A stretch of 64,000 bases of DNA from Schistocerca nitens (lineage: Eukaryota; Arthropoda; Insecta; Orthoptera; Acrididae), in the NCBI RefSeq assembly GCF_023898315.1, contig NC_064614.1:499302109-499366108 (forward strand), in the 5' to 3' direction. The notes below the pieces were generated by a model. The model was not told where the DNA came from. It saw only the letters and a list, made by a program, of their open reading frames with translations, and made no database searches. Numbering within the stretch: position 1 is the stretch's first letter; each line of letters begins with the position of its first letter. Shown one piece after another: positions 10,384-20,082 of the stretch. The position numbers were made by a program, and so were the translations under genes.

Positions 10384-11178
10384 ACGAGAAGCGTTCATTA
10401 AGAAGTGCAACACATTTTTTCTTTAAGCAAATTGGTTTTATTCAGGATCACAGTATACCAAATTATTCCTCATTCTTTTGGTTACAAAAACCTATGTTTC
10501 AACATAATATCCGTTGGATTTGACGGCTTTACGCCACCTTACTGGAAGGGCCTGTATGCCCGCTTGGTACCATTCTAGTGGTCGACGTCGTAGCCAACGT
10601 CCTCTTGCACCTTATTATCATCCAAGTACTGCTTCCTGCGGAGGATGGAAATGAAATGTGGAATATCCACTCTGTAGGATGGATAAGGAAGAACAGTCCA
10701 ACGAAGTTTCGGGTGTGCAGGCTTGTGTAAGGTCTAGTGTTGTCATGGAGAAGTTCGTTTGCTTTTTTGTGGTGACGAACACATGATGTCGTTTCTTCTG
10801 GTTCCTGATGGTAGCACAGTATACCTCAGAGTTGATCGTTCCACCTTAACGGCGGGCACGGAACAGAATAACCCCTTCAGAGCCCCAGAAGACCATGTCC
10901 ATGACCTTACCCGACTGAGGGTGCGGCGCTGAACTTCATTTTCGGATGAGAACATTGCAGGAATCACAGCTGTGTACAGCCTGCCGGCACGCAGGAGATC
11001 GCACAGGTTTGCAAGAACTTGTTGCGATGATGACAACCGCCTCGCCGAACGACTCGTCTTGCTTTTGATCATTGCCCAGTCTCCGTAGAAATTCTGAAAG
11101 CGCCTGTAAATATTTGCGATACTCTGATTTTGCGCCAGGACCAATTTTTCTCGCTCAATTTCGACTGAAAAATTTACA
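10384..11178 (-). pseudogene. mariner-M copy, internally deleted and truncated
   Basis: The left end CGAGAAGCGTTCATTAAG matches the terminal repeat of the mariner at 35693. Minus-strand pieces correspond to the transposase C-terminal part (about 10540-10600), the KCYAT...L region (about 10800) and the N-terminal helix-turn-helix part (about 11000-11110). The catalytic Asp blocks HDNARPH and SPDLAPSD are lost between 10610 and 10690. The right end is replaced by (TA)n at 11180. Confidence 0.75.

Positions 11179-11179
<1 letters not shown>

Positions 11180-11227
<48 letters not shown>
11180..11227. repeat. (TA)n microsatellite
   Basis: A pure TA run lies between the truncated mariner and a Tc1-B end. 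ORFs full of Tyr-Ile crossing it are artefacts. Confidence 0.97.
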
Positions 11228-11228
<1 letters not shown>

Positions 11229-11235
11229 GCATTTC

Positions 11236-11482
11236 TCCTCCTTACACGAGACATCACAACAACGTTTCAACGTTTCAACGTTTCATGAGGCAACGCCGGT
11301 CAACTGCTGCTTGTGTATGACAAATCGGTTGGAAATTTTCCTCATGTCAACACGTTGTAGGTGTCGCCACCGGCGCCAACCTTGTGTGAATGCTCTGAAA
11401 AGCTAATCATTTGCATATCACATCATCTTCTTGCTGTCGGTTAAACTTCGCGTCTGTAGCACATCATCTTAGTGGTGTAGCG

Positions 11483-11484
<2 letters not shown>
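11236..11484 (-). mobile_element. Tc1-B 5' end, truncated, reverse orientation
   Basis: On the minus strand this is the 5' part of a Tc1-B element: terminal repeat (GCTACACCACTAAGATGATG), 5' UTR and the first codons of the transposase (MPRV-like start; here MSRVRRRNA with a changed second residue). A short repeat of CAACGTTT (three units) expanded the 5' UTR at about 11262-11288. The body of the element is missing. Confidence 0.8.

Positions 11485-11487
<3 letters not shown>

Positions 11488-11540
<53 letters not shown>
11488..11540. repeat. (TA)n microsatellite, left part
   Basis: A TA run begins at the outer end of the Tc1-B terminal repeat and was later split by Tc1-A. Confidence 0.97.
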
Positions 11541-12956
11541 CTCCTGGAAATGGAAAAAAGAACACATTGACACCGGTGTGTCAGACCCACCATACTTGCT
11601 CCGGACACTGCGAGAGGGCTGTACAAGCAATGATCACACGCACGGCACAGCGGACACACCAGGAACCGCGGTGTTTGCCGTCGAATGGCGCTAGCTGCGC
11701 AGCATTTGTGCACCGCCGCCGTCACTGTCAGCCAGTTTGCCGTGGCATACGGAGCTCCATCGCAGTCTTTAACACTGGTAGCATGCCGCGACAGCGTGGA
11801 CGTGAACCGTATGTGCAGTTGACGGACTTTGAGCGAGGGCGTATAGTGGGCATGCGGGAGGCCGGGTGGACGTACCGCCGAATTGCTCAACACGTGGGGC
11901 GTGAGGTCTCCACAGTACATCGATGTTGTCGCCAGTGGTCGGCGGAAGGTGCACGTGCCCGTCGACCTGGGACCGGACCGCAGCGACGCACGGATGCACG
12001 CCAAGACCGTAGGATCCTACGCAGTGCCGTAGGGGACCGCACCGCCACTTCCCAGCAAATTAGGGACACTGTTGCTCCTGGAGTATCGGCGAGGACCATT
12101 CGCAACCGTCTCCATGAAGCTGGGCTACGGTCCCGCACACCGTTAGGCCGTCTTCCGCTCACGCCCCAACATCGTGCAGCCCGCCTCCAGTGGTGTCGCG
12201 ACAGGCGTGAATGGAGGGACGAATGGAGACGTGTCGTCTTCAGCGATGAGAGTCGCTTCTGCCTTGGTGCCAATGATGGTCGTATGCGTGTTTGGCGCCG
12301 TGCAGGTGAGCGCCACAATCAGGACTGCATACGACCGAGGCACACAGGGCCAACACCCGGCATCATGGTGTGGGGAGCGATCTCCTACACTGGCCGTACA
12401 CCACTGGTGATCGTCGAGGGGACACTGAATAGTGCACGGTACATCCAAACCGTCATCGAACCCATCGTTCTACCATTCCTAGACCGGCAAGGGAACTTGC
12501 TGTTCCAACAGGACAATGCACGTCCGCATGTATCCCGTGCCACCCAACGTGCTCTAGAAGGTGTAAGTCAACTACCCTGGCCAGCAAGATCTCCGGATCT
12601 GTCCCCCATTGAGCATGTTTGGGACTGGAGGAGAGTAGTCTCACGCGGTCTGCACGTCCAGCACGAACGCTGGTCCAACTGAGGCGCCAGGTGGAAATGG
12701 CATGGCAAGCCGTTCCACAGGACTACATCCAGCATCTCTACGATCGTCTCCATGGGAGAATAGCAGCCTGCATTGCTGCGAAAGGTGGATATACACTGTA
12801 CTAGTGCCGACATTGTGCATGCTCTGTTGCCTGTGTCTATGTGCCTGTGGTTCTGTCAGTGTGATCATGTGATGTATCTGACCCCAGGAATGTGTCAATA
12901 AAGTTTCCCCTTCCTGGGACAATGAATTCATGGTGTTCTTATTTCAATTTCCAGGA

Positions 12957-12957
<1 letters not shown>
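11541..12957 (+). mobile_element. Tc1-A element, 1417 bp, inserted in (TA)n
   Basis: The terminal repeats are CTCCTGGAAATGGAAAAAAG at the left and, on the other strand, CTCCTGGAAATTGAAATAAG at the right, flanked by TA at 11539-11540 and 12958-12959. It carries one transposase gene. Both flanks are TA microsatellite, fitting the TA target preference of Tc1/mariner. The TIRs remain well matched, so the copy is young. Confidence 0.95.
11783..12804 (+). pseudogene. Tc1-like transposase (element A), one frameshift
   Basis: A DDE transposase of the Tc1 group would cut and rejoin the element's ends in the nucleus. The ATG at 11783 is chosen because MPRQRGRE aligns with the starts of the B and C proteins. 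In order: paired helix-turn-helix region (DFERGRIVGMREAGWTYRRI, residues ~15-60), first Asp in FSDESRF, second Asp in FQQDNARPH, Glu in LSPIEHVW. I count 32 residues between the last two acids, against 34 in B and C. The frame is open until about 12625, where a shift equivalent to losing one base moves the C-terminus (VQLRRQVEMAWQAVPQ...GGYTLY) into the next frame. Otherwise the protein is complete. Confidence 0.93.

Positions 12958-13022
<65 letters not shown>
12958..13022. repeat. (TA)n microsatellite, right part
   Basis: This is the continuation of the TA run on the other side of Tc1-A. Confidence 0.97.
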
Positions 13023-13027
<5 letters not shown>

Positions 13028-13067
13028 CGCTACACCACTAATATGATGTGCTACAGACGCGAAGTAT
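13023..13067 (+). mobile_element. Tc1-B terminal repeat remnant
   Basis: AAAATCGCTACACCACTAA and GTGCTACAGACGCGAAG are the Tc1-B end in plus orientation. They mirror the reverse copy at about 11448-11484 across the microsatellite. The remnant stops at another short TA run at 13065. Confidence 0.8.
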
Positions 13068-13117
13068 ATATATAAAATATATACTCCTTCAGAGTTTCAG
13101 GTTGTTTAACACATTTA

Positions 13118-14523
13118 CACTACTGGCGATTAAAGTTGCTGCACCACGAAGATGACGTGCTACAGACGCGAAGTTTAACCGACAGAAGAAGATTATGTGA
13201 TATGCAAATGATTAGCTTTTCAGAGCATTCACACAAGGTTGGCGCCGGTGGCGACACCTACAACGTGCTGACATGAGGAAAATTTCCAACCTATTTGTCG
13301 TACACAAACAGCAGTTGACCGGCGTTGCCTGGTGAAACGTTGTTGTGATGCCTCGTGTAAGGAGGAGAAATGCCTATCATCACGTTTCCGACTTTGATAA
13401 AGGTCGGATTGTAGCCTATCGCGATTGCGGTTTATCATATCGCGACACTGCTGCTCGCGTTGGTCGAGATCCAATGACTGTTGGCAGAATATGGCATCGA
13501 TGGGTTCAAGAGGGTAATACGGAACAATGTGCTGGATCCCAACGGCCTCGTATCACTAGCAGTCGAGATGACAGGCATCTTATACGCATGGCTGTAACGA
13601 ATCGTGCAGCCACGTCTCGATCCCTGAGTCAACAGATGGGGACGTTTGCAAGACAACAACTATCTGCACGAACGTTTCGACGACGTTTGCAGCAGCATGG
13701 ACTATCAGCTCGGAGACCGTGGCCGCGGTTACCCTTGACGCTGCATCACAGACAGGAGCGCCTGCGATGGTGTACTCAACGACGAACCTGGGCGCACGAA
13801 TGGCAAAACGTCATTTTTTCGGATGAATCCAGGTTCTGTTTACAGCGTCATGATGGTCGCATCCGTGTTTGGTGACATCGCGATGAACTCATATTGGAAG
13901 CGTGTATTCGTCATCGCCATACTGGCGTATTACCCGGCGTGATGGTATGGGGTGCCATTGGTTACACGTCTCGGTCACCTCTTGTTCGCATTGACGGCAC
14001 TTTGAACAGTGGACGTTACATTTCAGATGTGTTATGACCCGTGGCTCTACCCTTCATTCGATCCCTACGAAACCCTACATTTCAGAAGGATAATGCACGA
14101 CCGCATGTTGCAGGTCCTGTACGGGCCTTTCTCGATACAGACAATGTTCGACTGGTGCCGTTTCCAGCACATTCTCCAGATCTCTCACCAATTGAAAACG
14201 TCTGGTCAATGGTGCCCGAGCAACTGGCTCGTCACAATACGCCAGTCACTACTCTTGATGAACTGTGGTATCGTGTTGAAGCAGCATGGGCAGCTGTACC
14301 TGTACACGCAATCCAAGCTCTGTTTGGCTCAATGCCCAGGAGTGTCAAGGCCGTTATTACGGCCAGAGGTGGTTGTTCTGGGTACTGATTTCTCAGGATC
14401 TATGCACCCAAATAGCGTGAAAATGTAATCACATGTCAGTTCTAGTATAATATATTTGTCCAATGACTACCCGTTTATCATCTGCATTTCTTCTTGGTGT
14501 AGCAATTATAATAGCCAGTAATA
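13118..14523 (+). mobile_element. Tc1-B1 element, full length (~1.4 kb)
   Basis: The left TIR is CACTACTGGCGATTAAAGTT; the right TIR on the other strand is TATTACTGGCTATTATAATT, slightly decayed. TA flanks at 13116-13117 and 14524-14525. It carries a single transposase gene. Related copies lie at 25604 (B2) and 54271 (B3). Confidence 0.93.
13348..14388 (+). pseudogene. Tc1-like transposase (element B1), two nonsense codons, no frameshift
   Basis: A single reading frame runs from ATG 13348 to the stop at 14386-14388, about 346 codons, the same length as intact element C. The only breaks are TGA at 13873-13875 and TGA at 14035-14037. Domains are the helix-turn-helix region (FDKGRIVAYRDCGLSYRDTA), the first Asp in FSDESRF, the second in FQKDNARPH (family Gln now Lys) and Glu in LSPIENVW. 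Sister copies have CGA at the first break, and CGA (B2) or AGA (B3) at the second. The protein ends ARGGCSGY. A recently inactivated copy. Confidence 0.95.
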
Positions 14524-14649
14524 TATTTACCTCTGAAAGCCGTTAGAGACGCAATCTGCAACTAGGGTCGTGCCCCCGTTGAGTAATATGGATGTTTTAG
14601 AACTGCGTCGTACTTCGAACAAGAAAGTTGCTGCGAGCAAGGAACTGGG

Positions 14650-15030
14650 TTAGGGACTGGCTGTGGTGACGTTTCTGCGTCGCCGGCCGAGAAGTGGTGG
14701 GAGGGCGCTGCGAGCGGAGCGGGGCCGGACAGTGCAGTACAGTACGTGGTGCGGCGCGCGGGGCCGGAATGCCACGAGGTCGGGGGTCGCAGTGGCCAGC
14801 GGCGCGTCACACGCGCATGCGCGGCCGGGGTCAAGGGCACGCCGCCGGTCGGCCTCGCCTCGCCTGTGCGCATCCGGGAAGGCGACACGCCGCGACACTC
14901 CACGGGGGCAGAGCGCTCTGCCCTGTCGTGCTGCGACCGGAGCGGCAGCTTCTGCGTGGCTGTCCGGAGCGACGCTGCTGCGACACCTCCCACAGCTGTC
15001 AGGGGTGCGTGACGGAGGCGCCCTACGGCA
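14650..15030. promoter_or_regulatory. GC-rich, CpG-dense island
   Basis: About 350 bp are strongly GC-rich with many CpG dinucleotides, unlike the AT-rich surroundings. Long ORFs occur in several frames on both strands, as expected from composition alone, and none shows a domain. It could be the CpG-rich promoter/first-exon area of a host gene or a GC-rich repeat; sequence alone does not decide. Confidence 0.35.
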
Positions 15031-15353
15031 ATCGCAAACAACAGATGCATATATCTGTGGATGTACTTTCAAGCTTAACCACCTGCGCCAATAAGCTGAC
15101 GATACAGTTTACGTAACTACCCAGTATACCTCCCAACTCTGGGGTGGCTGCCTTTAACGTCACGTGTGCCTCCTTGCCGAGTGGTGCAACAAATGGAAAT
15201 TACAGCAAACTCTCTGAACAGCCATGTTACCTTCCTTAGCTGTATCACTCGGCTATTCCGACGTCCCAACTTCCACTTCTCCATGTTCAATCAACTCAGT
15301 AAAATTAGTAACACAATACAGCACTTAGAGCTAATCATTGATTGAAAATTAAC

Positions 15354-15615
15354 GTCCGCAGCTCTTGGTCTTGCGGTAGCGTTCTCGCTTCCCGCAAACG
15401 GGCTCCCGGGTTCAATTCCCGGCGAGGTCGGGCATTTTCCCTGCGTCGAGATGACTGGGTGTTCTTGTGTCGTCTTCATCATCATTCATCCCCATTACGG
15501 TCGGAGGAATGCAATGGCAAACTACCTCCGCTAGGACCTTGCCTATTACAGCGGTGCGGGTCTCCCGCATCGTCCCCTACGCTCCTTCGAGTATGGGACC
15601 TCAACATCATCATCG
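15354..15615 (+). mobile_element. SINE-3 (tRNA-derived) with 10-bp TSD
   Basis: The tRNA-like head has an A-box region TTGCGGTAGCGTTCTCGC and B box GGGTTCAATTCC. The body contains TCATCATCATTCATCCCC. GAAAATTAAC flanks both ends (15344-15353, 15616-15625). Other copies: 32015 (minus), part of 24780 (minus), the head of the chimera at 4003. Confidence 0.88.
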
Positions 15616-15629
15616 GAAAATTAACCTGG

Positions 15630-17990
15630 GATGCATACTGCCTCACCATCCAACACAAGGGCCGAACTGGCAGCAACTACTAACGACCTGCACCTAGAGT
15701 GTACATCACTGGCGGCTGGTTATCATGGGCTAATGTACTCAGCACACTGTAAACATAGCGCTAAAACTACGCCATTCCTTTTCGAATGAGAACTGGAAAC
15801 CGCACTAAAATCGCTCAATTTTTCTTTGAACGCGAACCAGAAATCGCACTACAGTTACCCCATTTATCTTCAGATGCGTGCTAGTATGCACTGGCTTTAC
15901 AATAACAAGTAACCAGTGTCGAGTGGCGAAATGATGGACAGTCGGGCTACGATGAACTCAGAGAGTAGCATGGTCTGATGTGACGTCATCCCTTCCACCA
16001 CAGCAAGTGCTAGGTTGCTCACAACACGAAGTCAGAATTTTTCTTTGCAACTGCGTGTAGCGTATTATGGAAATGTAGAGTATGTGGAATTTGTGAGGAG
16101 CCTTTCTCATATTGGTGCCATGACCAAGTGCTATAGTCCACTGACTGGCTATTCGTCGACTCTGTTCGATTCCCGCCGTTACCAATATTTACCACTAATT
16201 TATTTTATTCCACACAATGTTAAACTATGAATTAGAAAATTTGAATACATTTGAGAAGTTCACTTTATATACATAAAATCAAAACATTCAATTTAGTTAC
16301 GATTACTAGCGTTGTCAGTCAGAAGGCTCTAGGCCACAACATTGTAGCGCATTGATAAAATTTTGCACCAGCCGCCACTGGTTTAGATCCTGCTGATATC
16401 TCAGTGGACGCCTCAGAATACAACATAACGGTCAGGAGGAAGGTGCAGGTTGAGTTTACGGAAAGCCATGTGTTGCTTCACAATAGTTGGTAATCCTTTA
16501 TTTAACAAGATATACCAAAAACATCAATAACATGTAAATTAATAGTAACTGTTTGAGTTTCATTTCAGGTTGACAAACCAGAAAGACCAGACTTAGAATA
16601 AATATTTTTTGTCTTTTTTCAGGAAAAGTAATGCCTACTTAAAATAACAAGTTCTACATCCATAAAACTACAACTCTAGAACCCTTTAAGCACTCGTAAA
16701 ATTCCAACCAGGCAAATGTGAATTCTCCACAATTACAGAAAAAGCATTACGATAACAATTTGAGAACACTCATTAGACAGTAACCCTTAAACAAGGAAGG
16801 TGGCCCTTCTTTAGAAAAATTTTACAAGTTCAAGTTTAGGATTAAAATAACTTAAGGCGCTTTTGGAGCTAGCAATTAAGAAACCGAAGGATAATCCCTT
16901 TCTTTTTTTAAAATTTACAGGTTCAGCTTCTCCAAAACTGGAGACGCTCTTTGACATCAGTAAATTCTCAAACAGGAAGACAACAATATTTAAAATTTTA
17001 CAAATTCAGCGGTTGACAATATTTTAAAATTTACGAGTCCAGAACTACGATAAAAGATTTTGGAACAGAATGGTAGCAACGATTCTATAATTTACAGCAA
17101 TCTACAATTAAGAATCTTCAAATCAAGCAAACGTTAAGGCAGCAATAACAAGACAAGGACGGACTGGAGGAAGCAAGGCTTGGCTAGGGTGGCTTAGGGT
17201 AGAGGACACTTTGAGTTAAATTTAGGTCCTTATGCCATATAGATGAAGAACTTAACTTATAGAGGGATGGTGCAGCAAGCAGGGAGGGCGCGCCGCCGCA
17301 GTGGCTACTGCAAGGCAAGAGCCGGAACACCACGTCGCACACACGTACACAGCCGACGTGGACTGCCGGAGCCAACGGCTCCAACGCTACGAATAACTCG
17401 GGAAGCCCAGGGCAAACAAACAGAAATACAAAATGTAAACCGCTCCAGACACCGACCAAAATTTAAGTGCTACAATGACTGCATAATTAAAACAAAGATT
17501 AAACGGTTAATTGTTTAACAGTAATAAACTGTAATAAACAGTAACAAACACGTGAATCAGTTTGATTAAACAGCCAACTGCTAACAAGACCCCCAAAAAA
17601 CAAATTCACATAAGTAAATTTAAAAGTAAAAAGAAATGCTCAAGCGCTAAGACTTAAGCACGAAATCACAGTAGTAACAAAGTATACAATAGTAAAACAA
17701 TAAATTCCTTCTTTTAAGGGAACTGCTTGGTCTCACCAAGACCTTCCAACGTGCACACAGAAAACAAGCCAACATTCATCGGGCCGCTGGCGTTTGCTTC
17801 TCACGACCATGCCCGATGTTACGATTCATATGCAAGTCGGGCAAGCATGGACTTCCCACCTTAAAGATCAGACTCGATATTCGACCTCAGTGGTCACTAA
17901 TACAGCCCTAGAACATATTAAAAACAAATTAATTTAACACCCAAGCAAGATCACCGAAATCTTGAACAAAATGGCAATAAAACGAAAACG
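15630..17990. other. Unassigned sequence, A-rich on the plus strand
   Basis: There is no recognisable gene. 16500-17800 is A-rich with recurrent words such as AAATTTTACA and TTACAG, which could be the antisense of an untranslated or retroelement region. ORFs at 17184-17459 and 17243-17518 overlap on opposite strands without domain features. Confidence 0.4.
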
Positions 17991-18009
17991 TAGTTTAAAT
18001 ACACTCAAA

Positions 18010-18408
18010 AATGGTTCAAATGGCTCTGAGCACTATGGGACTTAACATCTGTGAGGCCGAGCGGTTCTAGGCGCTTCAGTCTGGAACCGCGCGACCGCTA
18101 CGGTCGCAGGTTCGAATCCTGCCTCGGGCATGGATGTGTGTGATGTCCTTAGGTTAGTTAGGTTTAAGTAGTTCTAAGTTCTAGGGGACTGATGACCTCA
18201 TACGTTAAGTCGCATAGTGCTCAGAGCCATTTGAACCATTTTGAACATCTATGGTCATCAGTCCCCTAGAACTTAGAACTACTTAAACCTAAGTAACCTA
18301 AGGACATGACACACATCCATGCCCGAGGCAGGATTCGAACCTGCGACCGTAGCGGTCGCGCGGTTCCAGACTGAAGCGCCTAGAACCGCACGGCCATACC
18401 GGCCGGCC
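18010..18408 (-). mobile_element. SINE-1, minus strand, split by another SINE-1; 14-bp TSD
   Basis: The outer minus-strand SINE-1 is flanked by TAAATACACTCAAA at 17996-18009 and 18409-18422. Its tail (18010-18050) is separated from its body and head (18244-18408) by the inner plus-strand SINE at 18051-18243. Confidence 0.95.
18051..18243 (+). mobile_element. SINE-1 inserted inside a SINE-1
   Basis: A plus-strand copy slightly truncated at its 5' end (starts near GAGGCCGAGCGG) with intact A and B boxes. AACATCT from the outer SINE is duplicated on both sides (18044-18050, 18244-18250). It is therefore younger than the outer SINE and in the opposite orientation. Confidence 0.95.
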
Positions 18409-18424
18409 TAAATACACTCAAATA

Positions 18425-19320
18425 TATCCTGCATAAGGGGAGTTCACACATAGAAGGGGAGACAAATTTAGTAGCTTGAGTACAGAGTGACAGAGAACAG
18501 CGGGCGTACCAGCCTAACGAGAACAAGTTCAGCAGCGGAGCACACGTGCAAAATGCATAAACAGAAGTACCTCACCCACAAATGAGGTTGGCCGGACCGC
18601 TACCAGAGAAAAACAACGTGAACTCGACGCCCACATCAGCAGGTGGTCGCTCCCAAATCCAGATAGTCAATCGGGCGCAACAGCGTAGAGCCCAACACTC
18701 CACACCAACACGGCCCCGTACAAGTAGCTGCCCACTTGGACGAGCGACCGCCGATCTGGCCATGTAATCGGACCCTCACCGTTCGTCACCCGTTCCTCTC
18801 TCTCACTGCCCCACAATCCGTCAACAGCCTCCTCCAACGTCCTCCAGCCAGAGAGCCAACTACAAGACGACCGAAGCGCCACCCGGTGGCGTGACAAGAA
18901 AACGGATTGCGCCAGTACGAAAACCTATAACAGCTCGGAAAACGAGCCGACACGGCTTACCTACCATTATCCTCACCTATACAAGGAGTAGTCAAAATAT
19001 TTTTATTGCCACCACAAAGAATTACACGCATGTAATTAATGGTTTTTTTTCCCATGTACGTCACTGCAGTCCTGATACATATTGAAATCCCCGTGCCACA
19101 GTACTGTAGCACGTTGATAGAACAGCCGAAATAAAATGTTGCAACTCATGCATGAAATGGGATTTCCTTCTTCATAGCGATAATCCCGTCTAGTGCGAGG
19201 TCTGCTGTAGTCACGATTTGGAAAATTTATTTCATTTAACTTCGCACCAGGATACCCCCTCCGTTTGTCGCAGTCGTAACTAAAGGAGGGAAGGCACATG
19301 CTCCGCCTGTCTGTGAGTAT
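18425..19320. other. Unassigned sequence, locally GC-rich
   Basis: 18480-18900 is moderately GC-rich and has short ORFs on both strands without domains. Nothing else was recognised. Confidence 0.4.
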
Positions 19321-19329
19321 TTTGTGAGG

Positions 19330-19480
19330 CGGAAATTAGGGACCAACGCAGAATTTGCCGTAACGAACGTGGAAAACCGCCTAAAAATCACAGTCAGAGT
19401 AGCCGGTGAACCAGCCATGACCGATAGTCCGTCGCACGGATGTGACCCGAATCTACGTCACTTGCTCCCTCCTTTAATCT
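19330..19480. repeat. Fragment of an insect interspersed repeat (SINE-4-like middle part)
   Basis: The stretch with GTGGAAAACCGCCTAAAAAT resembles, from general knowledge of insect genomes, the middle part of the repeat represented at 23954-24219. The end segments are absent. Assignment is from memory and moderate at best. Confidence 0.4.
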
Positions 19481-20082
19481 GTGGTAGACATTTTACTAAT
19501 GATTTTTCTCCTATTCAACCACATGGCTGCGGCAGCGCAATCGCTTTAGAAAATAATACGAGAGGCATTGAACAAGTAACGCAACACATTTTTTTCTCGA
19601 ACAACTTCATTTGAAAAAATGTGGAATTAGTTGTGGGACATCGTTGAACATTCCTGCTTCAGCCCGTATACTGTCATGAAGTTTCGATAGGTAGCGGCGC
19701 CATATGTAGCCTTCAAAATGGCGTCGATAAGGAGATGCGTTCCAAGCTGAGAGCTGTCACTGAGTGTCTTTTGGTGGAAAACCAGAGCATCGCAGATATT
19801 CACAGGCGCTTACAAAATGTCTAGGGAGACCTGGCAGTGAACAAAAGCACGGTGAGTCGTTGGGCGAGGGATCTGTCATCATCACAACAAGGTCGTGCAA
19901 ACCTGTCTGATCTCCCTAGCGACGGTCGGACTCACATAACTATACCTCCTGCAACGTTGGAACGTGCGGACACTCTCATTCGAGGTGATCGACGAATCAC
20001 AGTCAAACACCTCGCTGCTCAACAGGACGTCTCTGTTCATAGTGTTGACACACTACTCCATCAATTGGGGTACTCAAAACTA

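Noticed and set aside
10743..11270. 175-codon minus-strand ORF
   Set aside because: A mix of mariner relic, (TA)n read as Tyr-Ile and a Tc1-B 5' end; not a gene.
11411..11782. N-terminal extension of the Tc1-A ORF
   Set aside because: Runs through the microsatellite and the element's 5' UTR; related proteins start at the MPR codon at 11783.
14562..15116. Several ORFs of 88-162 codons on both strands
   Set aside because: Overlapping frames in a GC-rich island; no domain, and long chance ORFs are expected from composition.
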